A DNA stretch of 64,000 nt from Linyphia triangularis (Eukaryota; Arthropoda; Arachnida; Araneae; Linyphiidae). Shown piece by piece: positions 47,707-61,100 of the stretch (position 1 is its first letter; each line of letters opens with the position of its first letter). The stretch is taken from NCBI GenBank assembly GCA_963978545.1, contig OZ021729.1, positions 15,217,501 through 15,281,500 of the forward strand, read 5' to 3'. The notes under the pieces were generated by a model. The model saw nothing but the letters and a program-made list of their open reading frames with translations. It was not told the DNA's origin and did no database searches. Both the position numbers and the translations under genes were made by a program.

Positions 47707-49863
47707 CCTTTAATACCTGACCCTGGCTTCACACATATCTTAACTTTTGTAGTAATATAATGATATAACAATGTAATAATACTGTTACTGATAGGAATCT
47801 CAAAGGTTGCCATATTTAAAACTTCTAAAACCTGAAATCTTGAGGAAAAATTTATTTATTACCTTAATTAAAATTAATTTAAAGGTCTCTAAACTACAGA
47901 ATATTAGTTAAAATTGAGGTAAGGAATAGAAGCAGTTTCGAATTTTAGAGCGAAACTACGCCTTTTTCATGAACACTTAAAATTGTGGTTAATGTCATAA
48001 AATTTCAAACTAATCAATATTCCTTTATGGTAAAAAGAATTTAAACTTTTACTCCACGCTATTATCCTCAATTTTTCTTCTTTTTCTATTTTTCTCCAAG
48101 TCGGCTCAAATTGATAGCCAGCACTGGTATTCCCTTCTATTTTATAAAGGTTTCTAACTAGGTGAGAAAAAGTTTTATTATTTTTTTAAGAAAAGGAAGA
48201 AAAGCAGCACCATTAAAAGACTTTAGAAAAAAAAAGCGAAAATTAGCAACAAAATCGTTTAATTTTATTTAAACTTTACAAGCAAACGCAATCTTAAATA
48301 AGTGCCTACCATTTTAAATGATAAACCATCAATTAATAAAAAAAAATTGTGTAACTATTTTTTGAAAACTAATAATTGTTAGCTTTGCTAAATAACCACC
48401 ATGAAGTAACCAGAAATGTTCCAACCTACTATTGCAGATATTCTAAAACGAACAAAGCAAAATAATGGAATTTACGTAATTCTGGTATTTGTTTAAAAAA
48501 ATTCTGTAATCAAATAAGTACTATTGTGACTATCCCCAACACTTTTAGTACTTCAGCCCGAGGTTTTCCAGATTTTATAGATCATAAGTAAATTATTTAT
48601 TCAATTAAGGAAGAACTTTCTAACCTTTTTTGACGATTTCTAAGGATTTAAAAAGTTTAAACTATATATTAGGCAATTAATTGCGAAGAATTATTTATAG
48701 CGAAATTTCTTAGCGAAGGATGTGTATAGATCTAGTGGAAAAATAATGTCCGAAACTATTTATTTTTATTTTCAAAATTTTAGTGCACTTTCTCTTGATT
48801 TTACGAAACAAAATATGACTACGATAATAACAAAAGCATTTAGAAGTTTTCTATTTTAAATTAAAAACTACTAGCAATATTTATTGTATTACGAAACTGT
48901 AAATACACATTTAATTTATAACAAAAAATATTAAAACACCGGCTTCACATTAATCTCTGGGATAAAAAAAAAAAAAAAAGCATTAAAACTTACTTACAAA
49001 GATTTGCGCATTCGCTTTTTCTTCTGATAATAAATCGCCTATAAAACACATCAGATTTCAGCCACGCTAAATCTTGAACTCGCATAATGGCTCCTTCAAA
49101 CTACCAAGAACGTTGAGAAATTATTCCATTTGATTAAAAAAGATAAAAAGATAATAATAAAAAAAAAAAAAAATCGAATAAAATAATAAATAAAAAAAAA
49201 ATACGAACGATAGTAGAAAAGAAGATGGCCGACCGTGGAATGCCGTAGCACAAGCCAAGAAGAAAATCTCCGTTTTGATGACGTCGCCTAATGACGTCAT
49301 TTATCGTCCGGTCGAGATTCCAGTGTTATTAAAAAAAAAGGGGGGCGGCTCGATCATTAAGCGGCATGGATTAAAAGGGGCGAGTTATTGGAATGCCTGC
49401 GGTGGGTGAAATTCCTCGCAGCCATTAGGGTCGACAGGGAATGGGCCAGTAAGTAATAACTGGCTTGATTGTGTTGATGCAGCCAGGACGACGGCGGATT
49501 TGGGGCTGCCGGATAACCGGCGCCAAAGTCCGGCAATCGGAGATTCCAGTGTGTGGAAGTGAATTTGTGTTTTGCCAGGAAGCTAGTGAAATTCGCGAGG
49601 GTTTATTTTTTTCCCTGTCTCTTTGACCTAATGCCATATTTTTAAGATCAGCTGAAGTATTGCTTAGTAATTTCTCTCTTTTTGTTAACCAATGGCGGCC
49701 CGTGATCAAAAATATTAGTGCAGCTGGAACAACTTCCCACTTATCACAATCAAACATAAATGCAAATTCTTTAATATTAATTACTCAAACTCAAAGTTTT
49801 CTTTCAATATTTACAGAATGATAAGAGAAAGAAAAGAAAACACTCATTTAAACTTACTTATAA
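47707..49863. other. Mostly unassigned; GC-rich block with CRE-like sites at 49195-49620
   Basis: TGACGTCA lies at 49292-49299 with a TGACGTCG half-match upstream (49278), and AAGATGGCC (49222-49230) resembles YY1-type promoter motifs. The surrounding block is CpG-richer than its flanks. A 110-codon minus frame (49425-49757) has no recognised domain. It could be a promoter, but no transcript is apparent. The remainder is AT-rich. Confidence 0.3.
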
Positions 49864-50200
49864 CATCGATATAGATAAACAACTGGATAGACTGCTCCAT
49901 TGACAATGCAAATATATTAAAAACGCGCCGGGGATTGCGAAGCTGGTGGGAAGATTAACCAATCACAGTTCACTTTTATAGTTGGATGGGAATGCGAAAA
50001 ACCTTGTAAAGTGTTAGACTATATATTTTTTTGATAATTTTTACTAATTAAGGTCTACGATTGACATTTCTGCTGTGTATAACACAAAATTTTATTTTCA
50101 ATCATCGGCAATCCGTATTTTTATCCCACCAATTGCATCTGGCAACGGCTTCATTTTCCCAGCGTTAAGCAGTCTATCCTGTTGTTTATCTATATCGATG
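49864..50200. mobile_element. 337 bp TIR element beginning CATCGATATAG
   Basis: The left end CATCGATATAGATAAACAAC, then GGATAGACTGCT, is mirrored on the right (AGCAGTCTATCC, then GTTGTTTATCTATATCGATG), 33 bp with one mismatch. ACTTAT flanks both ends (49856-49861, 50201-50206). No coding capacity. The class is unassigned; an 8 bp duplication with two mismatches would be compatible with hAT. Confidence 0.8.
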
Positions 50201-50206
50201 ACTTAT

Positions 50207-51547
50207 TTCGGGTCTCCGTGTTTCAAAATGATTCAGTTATAAGTTTTAGTATTTACTTAAAAAGTAACAAGAAAACATAAATGCAAACTTATCACAGAAA
50301 CTATTATCGTTTGGTGGATAAAATTCTAAGAAATGCTCACACGCGCGAACCAATCTGTACATCGAATTTTCAAGTACAACAGAAGTCGCGAAATTCGTAA
50401 GGGCTGCATTTTACATTTAGCCTGGAAGTGGATTCTATCCTAGCCAGTGTTACCATGGCAATGATTCAGCTTATTTTGAATTTCCCTTCTTTGGTTGTAC
50501 TTCGCTCGACAATCGTCAGATTTAGTTGATTTGAGATGGGGTTTTTTCCTCAATTGTGCATTGAGCAACAGATTTGCAATTTATCGGAGATTTTATTTTT
50601 AACTTTCTGTAGAAATTCCATCTTCATTTGCTATTCTAAACCACATTTTAAGAAAATTAGTAAAATAAATAATCAAAGTTGACTAGCAATTAGTAAAATT
50701 TAAACTAATAATTTAGATGCAGCCCGGCTGTGCTTGCAATGTCCACTGTTGTCAGCAGAAGCTATGCTAGTAGTTTCAAATGAAGATTCAAAGTATTGAA
50801 TTCGAAAGATAATTAAGAGAGTTCGTTAGTTTGTCACGGCCCAAATAGACCTAAATATTCCCTTGCAGTATACGAGCAACTAATTTTTAGATATAATAAT
50901 ATCGCTTAGTATCCGTTTAAGAAGCCACGAATATTAAAAACGTTTAATTTTGGTATTTGAAACAAGTTAGGCAATAATGTGCTTAAGCAACCCGAGCAGC
51001 AAATCTTATAAAAGGCTGTAGATCAAACCTAACTTTGAAAATTTAATGATCCTGATCCTATAGCGTATGTCGTTGTCGGTTGGACATTAAAATACTTCTG
51101 TTAGGGAAATTAGATCATGTTTAGCTCATAGGCGTAACTAGAGTTGTTGAATGGGAGGTTTCGAAAAATACAAACTCGGCTACACCAATGAAAACGAAAA
51201 AGGGGGAGGGAGAGTATATATATATATATATTATTACAAAAGTTTTCAAATCATTGTCCAAATCTAAGGGATAAGGAAAATTTTTTAAGAATTCTATATA
51301 AAAAAAAAGGAGCCGTAAAATGTTCTTAAACACATGGAAATTGATAGGGTCTGATAAAATTGTAAAATATATGGATGTAATATTTTCGGAGAAACTTTTC
51401 GGGCGTAGCAAACAAGATAGGATCAATTTCAGTGTTGGGATCCCCTCGAAATATTTCAAACATACACTGCCATAAATAAGCATTAAAGAAACTTCCATGA
51501 ATATTTAGACATATTTTTTCCTAAATAGCTGTCTCTTTATATTTAAA
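50207..51547. other. Unassigned; short match to 61.9 kb
   Basis: AACTAATAATTTAGATGCAG, then CCCGGCTG (about 50704), resembles AACTAATAAATTTAGATGCT, then GCCCGACTG (about 61896), the only sign of a dispersed repeat. A 125-codon minus frame (51121-51498) has no recognised motif. Confidence 0.35.
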
Positions 51548-52625
51548 CTAGCTGAATACCCGTGTTGCGTTACGAAATTTTGTCATGTGCACTTTAGAAA
51601 TCAAAAGACATTTATGTATTCAACCCTTCAGACGTTTGCTTCGATTTCGATCCCAACAATTTGAGCTATCAAAATAGAACTTTCCTTTGTTGACATTCTT
51701 TCCAAAATTTATAATTGAGAATATAATATTGGAAATGAGACATTTGAATATCCCTCGTTTAGAACTTTTAACCCCCTTTGGTTCTTTTTCATAATTTTAA
51801 CAAATAACTCCTTTTTTTCTATATTTGCCTTTCTTAACATTTGCACCAAATATCAAACTTGTGACAATATTGGAAGCAGGTCATTCGGATATTCCTCGTT
51901 TGAAACGTTTAACCCCTTTTCTACACCTTAGAGTGGGTTAATCGAGATCGGAGTAGCTTACTTTTTCTATGTTTGACTTTGTTGTCATTTGCACCAATTT
52001 TCATAGTTGTGACCATGTGGGAAATGGGAAATTCGAATATCCATCGTTTGGAACGTTTAACCCCTTTCCCACCCCTTAAAGTGGGTTAATCGAGATCGGA
52101 AAAGCTTAACTTTTCTATGCTTGTTAACATTTATACCAATTTTCATAATTGTGTCAAATGGGGAGTGGGACATTCGAATATCCCTCGTTTGGAAAGTTTA
52201 ACCCCTTTTCAACCCCTTTAAGTGGGTTAATCGAGATCGGAATAACTTGATGTTTCTATGTTTGTCTTAGTTGAGATTTGTACCAATTTTCACAGTTGTG
52301 ACCATGTTGGAAATGGGACATTCGAATATCCCTCATTTGGGAAGTTTAACCCTTTTTCCACCCCTTAAAGTGAGTTAATAGAGATCGGAATAGCTTGCTT
52401 TTTCTTTGTCTTTGTTGTCATTTGCACCAATTTTTAATGTTGTGACCATGCGGGAAGTGGGACATTCGATTATCTCTCTTTTGGAACGTTTAACCCCTTT
52501 TCGACCCCTTAAAGAGGGTTAATCGAGATTGGAATAGCTTACTTTTTTTATGTTTACCATTGTTGATATTTGTATCGATTTTTAGAGTTGTGGACATGTG
52601 GGAAGTGGGAGAATTAGTGAGTAAG
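51548..52625 (+). repeat. Diverged ~147 bp tandem array, about seven units
   Basis: Landmarks GTTTAACCCCTTT lie at 51907, 52055, 52196, 52344 and 52488 (spacing 141-148). Each unit carries GGGACATTCGAATATCCCTC, GTGGGTTAATCGAGATCGGA and CATTTGCACCAATTTTCA. The leading sequence AGCTGAATACCCGTGTTGCG recalls ends of widespread arthropod repeats, but I cannot name the class. Confidence 0.88.
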
Positions 52626-54360
52626 CTCTGAATAAGTAGTTTTGGCTTTCTAATTCTACGTTTGAAAAACAGAAAGTTAAAATGTTAATTAAAAAAATAA
52701 TTTAAAAAAGTAGTTAATTTTTTTTAATTAATTTTTTTCTTTCTTACAAAACAACTTCTAATAGGGCTACAGCTGTGAAATTTTAAACATAAGTAGTTTT
52801 GACCTTCTAATTGGACTTTTAAACAACCAAATGTTACAATTTGAATTTCAATTAATTAATTTATTTTTTACAGAGTGACTTTTAATCAGCGTAATACTCT
52901 GAGTTCTGAAATTTTCAATATAAGTCATTAATCAAGCATACACAATACAGAAGTTATAAAGGTATACATATACGTTGGACAATTTTTTTTTTTTATTATT
53001 ATTATTTCTTATGCCAGCGTGTCAAATTTTTGTGAGAATTACAAGAGCAAAAAATGTAATGTATTTGCAGTAAAACAAATTTAAAAAAAAAAAAAAAATA
53101 TTTAATTAATTGAATTTTAATTCACTAATTAAGGCCTAATTGCAACGATGATAAAATAATACCTAATTAATTTTGAAACAAATTTCTTACTGGAAATTAA
53201 AGACAAGGTATTGATACAAGGGCCCAAGCAAAATATAATGCATAACTTAAATATTTTTTCAATTTTAACATTTAACATGAAAAATGCTAGAAAAAATAAA
53301 AATTTCCAAAAATAAAAATATTTTAAAATACATAAAAAAATAAATTTTTTATCAAAATTTTTGTAAACAGGTAGAGCCCGTGCTCTGAAATGTTATCTAA
53401 ATTAAACAGTTTAAATTTTAAAAATCAGTTAATTAACTCTTAAGATATCAATTTTGGAGTACATTCACTCAACAATGAAATGCAGTTCTCCAGAAATTGA
53501 GTTCAAAGTTTTCGACATTTTCTTTTTTCCAATATGTTTTAAACGTCGACCTTTACGAAACTGCATGTAATTAAAAAAGTATTTTAACTATAAGAAAGTT
53601 ATTGGTATCATTTTAAAGATAATGAATTGGAGAACATTTTAGAATGAAAAATCAAAAATGCCTGTTTGTGTCAATTTTGGCGATTCTCCAGCATTAAAAA
53701 AGCAGCATTAGGTTAATTTGACCTAATTCGATTTTTCAGAAACAAATGGAAAGAAAGAACGTACATGTATAGCATTTGCGTACACAATGAAATGGACCCA
53801 ATCTCTATTGAAAAATCAAATCAATCGATCAAGGATTAGTGTAAAAATGCATATATATGTAAAAATCTTTTAAAATTTTCGTGGGAAAAGTCGCCAACTG
53901 TGGTTTTTGTCGCCAACTCTATTCTAACTGACCCAGTAGAAGCAGACAGCCATCAATTCAGATCTTCCGGCCGCTTATCAAAGCCATTTCCATTCTTTAC
54001 TCCAGATCAGCTTTATTTGACCGAGGTTTCATTCCGTTTCCGGGGGAGTCATCACATTCGCAATCTGTCTGTCAACTTTATTATTATATTTTATTTTCAG
54101 GAAAAGAGAAATCATTGAGGGTGGTGACATTTGTTGATTTATTTATTAATCCGACCAGCAGATATATTAGTTTGAAAAGTAGTGTGGGATATTTTTTGCG
54201 AAAATCTCTAATGTGCCATGCTGGCCATCTATTACTGGCCATGCTGAGTAAAAGATTAATTGCTGTTTCTATTGATATTTTTTGTAAAATGTGTAATGTA
54301 AGACCTGGAGTCTTAAAATTCAATATGAAAATTAAGGTTTGGTCTTACATTGGTATAGCT
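52626..54360. other. Unassigned AT-rich sequence
   Basis: No gene. A 102-codon frame (54115-54423) runs into the neighbouring transposon and has no motif. The 53880-54060 segment is GC-richer and unexplained. Confidence 0.35.
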
Positions 54361-55048
54361 TTAAGGAAACTTAGTACCCTTTCAAACTTTTTTTTTTACA
54401 TATATGCAAGTAATAGTAAGTAAAAATTAAATTTTATTTAAAAAAAAAAAAAAAAAAAGGTCACATAATGCTCTAAATTTTTTAAAAATTTGAAATTTTC
54501 AAAAAAATTAATCAAACTTCAAATTTTATCTTCTTTTTCATTTTTCCTGATTTTTTTTTTTTTTTTTAATATTTCTATTTATATAATTCATTATTTTAGG
54601 AATTGGATTTAGAATAAGTAAAATAGTTTTCGTGAAAAATAATACTTACTGTACTTATAAGTAGAAAAAGCGTAAAAAACAGATATTTTTCAACATTTAA
54701 ATTTGTACACAAACAAAGCTTTTATTTTATTCGAAAACCCATGCTTATTTTTGTCAAATAGATATTATGAATGACACACCATACATTTCAAGTCATTTCT
54801 TTCATATTTGCCGAAGTTTTAGCATTTTGAGTAAGGTGGGAATTTCAAAAATCACGAACTGAAAAAAAGGCGTTCGAAACATCAAAGAAGCTATTTCAGC
54901 AATGCTACATTCTCCATAAAAATATAGTGTTTCTGCAATTACAATTATCTTTCCAGATATGGTTTCAAAGATTATAAAAACGCAAAAAATAGAAAATTGA
55001 TAGTTTTGTTATTTTTTATGAGAACAAGAGGTACTAAGTCCCCTTAAG
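54361..55048. mobile_element. DNA transposon with AAGGNNACTTAGTACC ends
   Basis: The left end CTTTAAGGAAACTTAGTACC (from about 54359) and the complement of the right end, GCTTAAGGGGACTTAGTACC, form the inverted repeat. The length (about 690 bp) and terminal motif are close to 17633-18357. No transposase frame. Confidence 0.58.
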
Positions 55049-56694
55049 CCAATTATTTTTTGTATATCTCTCTGAAATCATTGTGGATATTTTAATTTGT
55101 ACTTACTTATTTCTTTTCGATTATTGCTTTTCTAATCATACTTTTGGATAATAACTGATGTATTCTTTAAAATTGATATATTTATGTTAAAGTTAAAAAA
55201 AATTATACGAAATTAAGAATCTTAAAATAATAAAGGTGCTATACTACAACTTTAGTTTAAATTACATTTTTAAATATAGAATAAAATCAAAGCCATTTTA
55301 TCTCTTTAGAATTTTTATTTCATAATAATTAATATTGTTGTACTTGTTGTAAATATTGTTTTTGTATGTCAAAGTAAAACACTAATACAAAATCAACAGT
55401 TTTGAAACAATAAATAATCAGTAAGTCAGATTTAAATCATATTTTAAATAAAGAAAGAAAACTATTTATCCCTTTAGAATTTCTTTTCAACAGCTTATTA
55501 TTTCATTTAAATATCATATTTAATAAAAATAGTGGTGTGAAACTGTTATATCTCTATAGAATTTTTATTTTGTAAAAATATTTGTTTACTGAAGGAGATA
55601 GTCTTAATCTAAGGAAAAATTCTAACATTTTTTTTTTTTTTTTTTAATAACAAAATGGTGTTGGAAGCCACAGCCGCATCAGCACAACTATAAAAGTAGG
55701 CAAAATTTCAACTGGCAAAGACTTTTAAAAAATTATGACCAGTAGGAGAGGTCCCTTGAGAATGGGGAAAAAACTAAAAGTTTTTTAGGCAATTACAAGT
55801 TGCAAGAAACCTAGCAACTTTTAATAACTACATATCCTACAAAACAAAAATGAAAATTCAATTAAAAACATTTGCATTTATTTTCATAATTGTCGATATT
55901 GTCATTAATTATTTAAAATTTTTGAAAGTTATTAAGTCACAGAGATGTTGTTTAAGTTTTTAAAAATTTAATTTAAAGTAGAATGTAATACTTTCAAGTG
56001 TTTTAGTAACATGTTTTTGCAATTGTAAATAATAACACTAGATGGCAGCACCACTGATATTTGAATAAAATTGAGTTATTAATCTCAGCTCATTTACCTA
56101 ACTTTACTTTCCGATAAAATTTTATCAATTACATTGTCTCGTTATACCTTGTAAGCCTAATGAAACCTTTTCTAGAACACAAAGACGTTCGAAATAATGG
56201 CTGAAACTATATGAAATTGTTTTATGAGTTACAAACAGGAGTGTTTAATCTTAACCGTAATAAAATGGTAATTAAAATTTTTAATTTTAGAATAAAATTA
56301 TAATTAAATGGGTATTTCTGTTAACTAACGGTTTCTGTGCTAAAACTAAGAGATTGGAAAGTAAAATTTTGAATTTTTAACTACAATTAAAACAATATGA
56401 GTTTTTTTTCCCTTCATCTAACAAGCAGCGCAGCAAAGAGATAAAACAATCTCACAAATGATTTTAATTTTCTATTTGAAAATATGTTCACTTCATTCGG
56501 CATTAGAATTATATTTCGTTATTGACTTTACTTATAATTACGCAAAAAAAAAATAAAAATACAAGTCGATTTTAGGAGATGATCTCTTTGACTTTGAAGG
56601 TCATTAATCGGAGATGCAATTTTTAGAAACAATCCATTTTTTTTTTTTTTTTGTCTTTTAATTTATTATTTATTATACTTTCTATTTATTATAT
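55049..56694. other. Unassigned AT-rich sequence
   Basis: No gene or named repeat. CTAGATGGCAGCACCAC near 56039 resembles short motifs near 21690 and 37210 but is too short to call. Confidence 0.4.
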
Positions 56695-56935
56695 TATGAA
56701 AAGCATAACTCTAGAAAGGTTGTTATTTGGTACATGAAGGAGACAACCAGGACTTCGTCAAAAGCGTGCATAAGCAGAAGGTATCTGCCATTAAAAAAAA
56801 TTAGGTTTTTCTTCAATTGCCGAAGAAACGTATTTAAGTATATTGATAAAAAATGTTTCTGGTAATTTTTTTTCTGAACTTTCCTACCCCAAAAATTCCT
56901 ATAAAAGTGAACTAAAAGCGTAAAAAATGATTAAA
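56695..56935 (+). repeat. Family A, strongly diverged fragment
   Basis: Retains the order AAGCATAACTC, GACTTCGTCAAAAGCGTGCA, TATCTGCCATT, AAAAATTCCTATAAAAGTGA with many substitutions and gaps. Confidence 0.5.
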
Positions 56936-57377
56936 AAAAAAAAAAAAAAAATTAAAAAAAAAGTATTACAATGAAAATGTCAATGTGCTTGAATCGAAAA
57001 AACAAAATGATGTACGCCCCCCCCCCCCAATCAAGTTCGATTAATATTGTCGCAAAAATTAATTTGGGTTTCTACTCAACGTTTTAGCTATAAGCTTATA
57101 TGGCTACTTACATCTTTCTTGGTATCTATTTTTTTCAGCCAAATTATAAAACTCACCACAAATTCTAGTTACTCACCAAAGACGTCGAAAATTCCAGCAA
57201 CTCACTAATTTAGAGAATATTTATTTGTGATTTGTAATATTAATGATAAAACTGTTTATAAAGAGGATGGTTTATTTCTTAGTGTTATTGCTTCGCAATG
57301 AGCGTATTACCATAAAAATTGTATCCCTTTTGTTTTTATTAAGAGAAAGTGGGATTTTTAATTGCCATAGATGGTTT

Positions 57378-58129
57378 TACTTTCAATTATACATGTGTAT
57401 ACATAGAGTTATAAAAGTACAGCATTCTGTAGAAAGAAGAAAAAAAAAAGGAAAAGAAATTCCTTTCTTTTCCTTTTTTTTTTCTTTATGTTTTGGAAAA
57501 TCCTGATTTCAAAAAAGTGATCTAGAAAAAATGTCTGTCTGTGTGTCTGTGGTCAGCATAAATCCCGAAAAAATTGACCAACGATGTTTAAATTTGGTAT
57601 TCGGGTTGCTGGTGGATATCTGACCTACCATTAAGGTTTTCCTTATAATCGCGCAAGCGCATAAGGCTGCCATTGAAAAAATCATGTTTTTCAATGATTG
57701 CTAAAAAACGGCTCTAATGATTTTAATAAAAATTGCTGTGCTAATGCTTTTTAAAGGTGTTCTAAACATCCCCAACTCCGGAATTTCCGTAAAAATGCTT
57801 TAATAGGGTGAAATGTTGAAAAACGAAAACCTTTAACACATAGTTCTCTTTCCTTGAGCATACCTCATCAAAGAACGTTTTTTCTTCTTCCCTCAGTTTT
57901 ACTTATCATGAAGGATAATATAATGATTATCAAGAAGTATACCGTGTTTTTTTTTTTTTTTTTTTTTTTTTTTTTGTGTTTTTTTTAAAAGACCCGTACG
58001 AGAATTATCACAAAAATATCGCAAAAATGGCAATTTTTTCTAAATGTATAATGAAAATATAATAACTGTAAATGACATAAATCCAAATCAGAATTAATTG
58101 AAAGTTGTGCGATGTTCCACACCCTTAGT
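57378..58129 (+). repeat. Family A, near full length
   Basis: Starts TACTTTCAATTATACATGTG with TATACATAG, then TGATCTAGAAAAAATGTCTG, TTGACCAACGATGTTTAAAT, and ends GTGCGATGTTCCACACCC. Contains a T run near 57951-57975. Best partner of 2014-2762 for building a consensus. Confidence 0.78.
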
Positions 58130-61100
58130 TTTAACTGAATTTACACAATTGTAATTACAAATACCAATAGCCGTGATATCTTTAGGTTTTTTTTTTTTTT
58201 TTTTTTTAATTTTTTCAAAAATCCTGCTGGAATATTGGTTTCTATGGAATAGTTAACACGTCTTATTAAAGGTATATCTTAAATTTTGAGAATCACAGAA
58301 AAATGTACATATCTTCATGTTAGCCTAAATAACAAAATGAGTTTTCAAAAACCTGGCTAAGTATTCCGTTGTCGATTTTGGACATTTTTTTTTTTTTTAC
58401 ATTATATTTGCTGGAAGTTAAAAAAACCAAATATTTTGATTGACCGTTAGAATCCGAGCTATTTAAATGTAGATTCAGCTAGCAGTGACATTTCTACCTG
58501 TAAATTATCAGATAACGTTTTTAATACCAATTGAAATCGACTTTATAATAACTTCTTAATAATCTTCAAAGCATATTTGGCATAAAATATTAGTATCCGA
58601 AACCAGCTAGTTACTATTTAGGTCGGATGTGAATTAGTTGTAATTTAATTTTTTGACTTTAAATATTTTATGAACCAAAAACAAAATGTTTAATTAAACT
58701 CAACTTTGTTTTCCTCTGTAAATTTCTGAATTGAAGTGAAGAGAGAGTGTGTGTGAAGGAGTTTGGGAAGCAGGTTATGATTTTTTCGACAAATTCATAC
58801 CCATCCAATGATGTCTAATTTTAAAATACCGTCAACTGTAACTTTCATTTGGTATCAGCATAACGTTATTAAAGAAACTGATATTTCAAAATGAATTTTT
58901 TACAATGCAGTGAACTTCTACGTACTTTATTTTTTTTAAAGTACTTTTTACTTTTTTTCTTTACTTTTCAACTGGTTCCCGCTGTGGCCACATGCAGGAT
59001 TTTCTGCAGAAGAGTGCATATCGTATATAGGGAGAGATATAGTTGCAAGGTAGTTACAGATTTTGTTGAAACCTTGATTTTTCAACTGGATGATAATAAG
59101 CTGTCCTATTCTAATATTAATTGTCAGTTCGGTATTAATTTTTTGTTCAAATTAATAATTTAAAACCCATATTATACTTCTTTTTTTTTCCTTTGATTTT
59201 CACACTTTTCGCTATATAATTTTTAATTTTCAAAAACCAGAGGGGGGGGGGGGGGAGGTGATGCCCTCTTGATCTTTCCAGGCAATGCCCATAGGTCTCA
59301 AAGTCTTCAAGTTTGGACGAATGGACAAGCAGTGGATCTGTTGGAGTAACCCTCCTTTTTTTTTTAGAAATAACAAATATGAATAAAACAAATTTTTTTT
59401 AGAATAACAAATAGGTTGTACATGTTACGTAACAATATAACATATATAACAATTTTTAAGAAATAACATATATGATGGTAAATCCGAAACAATACAGTTG
59501 GCCGTAGTTGCGTTACCGGATTTCCCCGAACCTCTAAAATCGCTTAGAAAATGTAGCATGCTTCTGCAAAATTAATTCTCCAGAGAAACGGTCTGGCCTA
59601 GCAACTCAATGCGATTCGGGAACACAAGGTCTCAACTTTATTACACTATTTTCAATGGAAATACTACATTTGAAGCGCTCAATAAGCCAACGAGCACTGA
59701 GCACTCTCCTCGTAATATCTGCTATCATGTATCCGCTAATGTTGTTTGAATACATAAATCTACCATGCCACATATGACTTTCCCATCATTGAATTCCCAT
59801 TTCCAAAACAAAGCTTCCGAACCTATTTCTAACGAATGAAAACTAATTTATGACCCAGGATCAATATACCAGTAGTTTATCACCAATCCTCGATAAAAGC
59901 ATCCACTAAAAACCGAAACACTTCCCATCAGAGAACCAATCACGAACTACTTCCCGTTGATACACGTCACACAGAGTCGTGCTCCACCTAGCCACTCATG
60001 GGATTATTTATGGGTAGGTTGGTGGCATTAGATCAGTCCCTCGACCATGGCTCTTTGATCTATGTCCAACTTGTTGCTTTATGGGCGCACCCATTATTTT
60101 TTTGTGTGTTCTTTCATTACTCTCGACTGGTCTTTTGTTTGTGATCCATACGAAGTGCTTGGACAAACATGGCCGCTTGTGTCAGTAATGCTTTTTTTGT
60201 GGAATAAGTTATAGTATTGTCGAATATGGTTGGCGAATTTATGGGTAGCTATGGATTTGACTGATGTAAGTCGACATGGTAACACAAAGAAACATTAATG
60301 CAGACAGCGGCTCCGGAGCCGCATGCGGTTCTTTTCATGGATATTTGCGGTTTTTAAGGTTCTAAGTAACTCAATCGAAGAATAAACTAATAAAGCATAT
60401 ATGGTAATAAATTTGTACTTTGTTTGGATAAACCCATTATAAACTTACTGCGTAATCTCAAAACAGAGAAATAAGGAAAACGTGATGAAATACTGAAAGA
60501 TGAGTTGGGTGGACTTTCAACACTGTTATCAAACGCCAACTTAAAATCAGCGACCACAGCGCCCTCTGGTTTCTTCTCAGAAGAAATACGGAACAATCCA
60601 ATGCGTAATAGGAGTGCCCTCTGTATGTGTCACAGTTTAAGTTGTAACGAGCTTTTCTTGACTTTCGGTGTTCTTTCTTTTTCGTTTGAGGTAGGCTTGG
60701 GGTCTAACTTTTGGGGTTAACTTTTAGTGACTGAGCTCGCTGTTAAATTGCTTTTGTTTTCGATATACTATATTGAAAATCATGTCCTTTATCCAAAAGA
60801 TAGAGAAATTGCTTAAGAATATTGCAAATTTAAGAAAGAATGGACTGAATTGTATGCATTCATTTCAAACAAAAATGGACAAATGACTTATCTCATCTGC
60901 CATGATGTTTTTACTCTAAATATGTTATATATATAAATGTACAATCAAATTTGAACTTTTTTTTAAAATTATCATTTTAAAAATCGGATTTTTTTTTTGT
61001 CTTTAAAAGTACATAATTATTAATGATGTTTAAATGAAAAGAATTTCAGTTTTATTCAAAAATTAATTAACATTTAACTCGTTATAATTAGCATATTTTT

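Noticed and set aside
49425..49757. 110-codon minus-strand frame as an exon
   Set aside because: No domain and no flanking splice pattern. The GC-rich block is better described as possible regulatory DNA.
60303..60350. hAT element end CAGACAGCGGCTCCGGAGCC
   Set aside because: The motif is suggestive, but no opposite end or 8 bp duplication was located, so it is only mentioned in the regional note.
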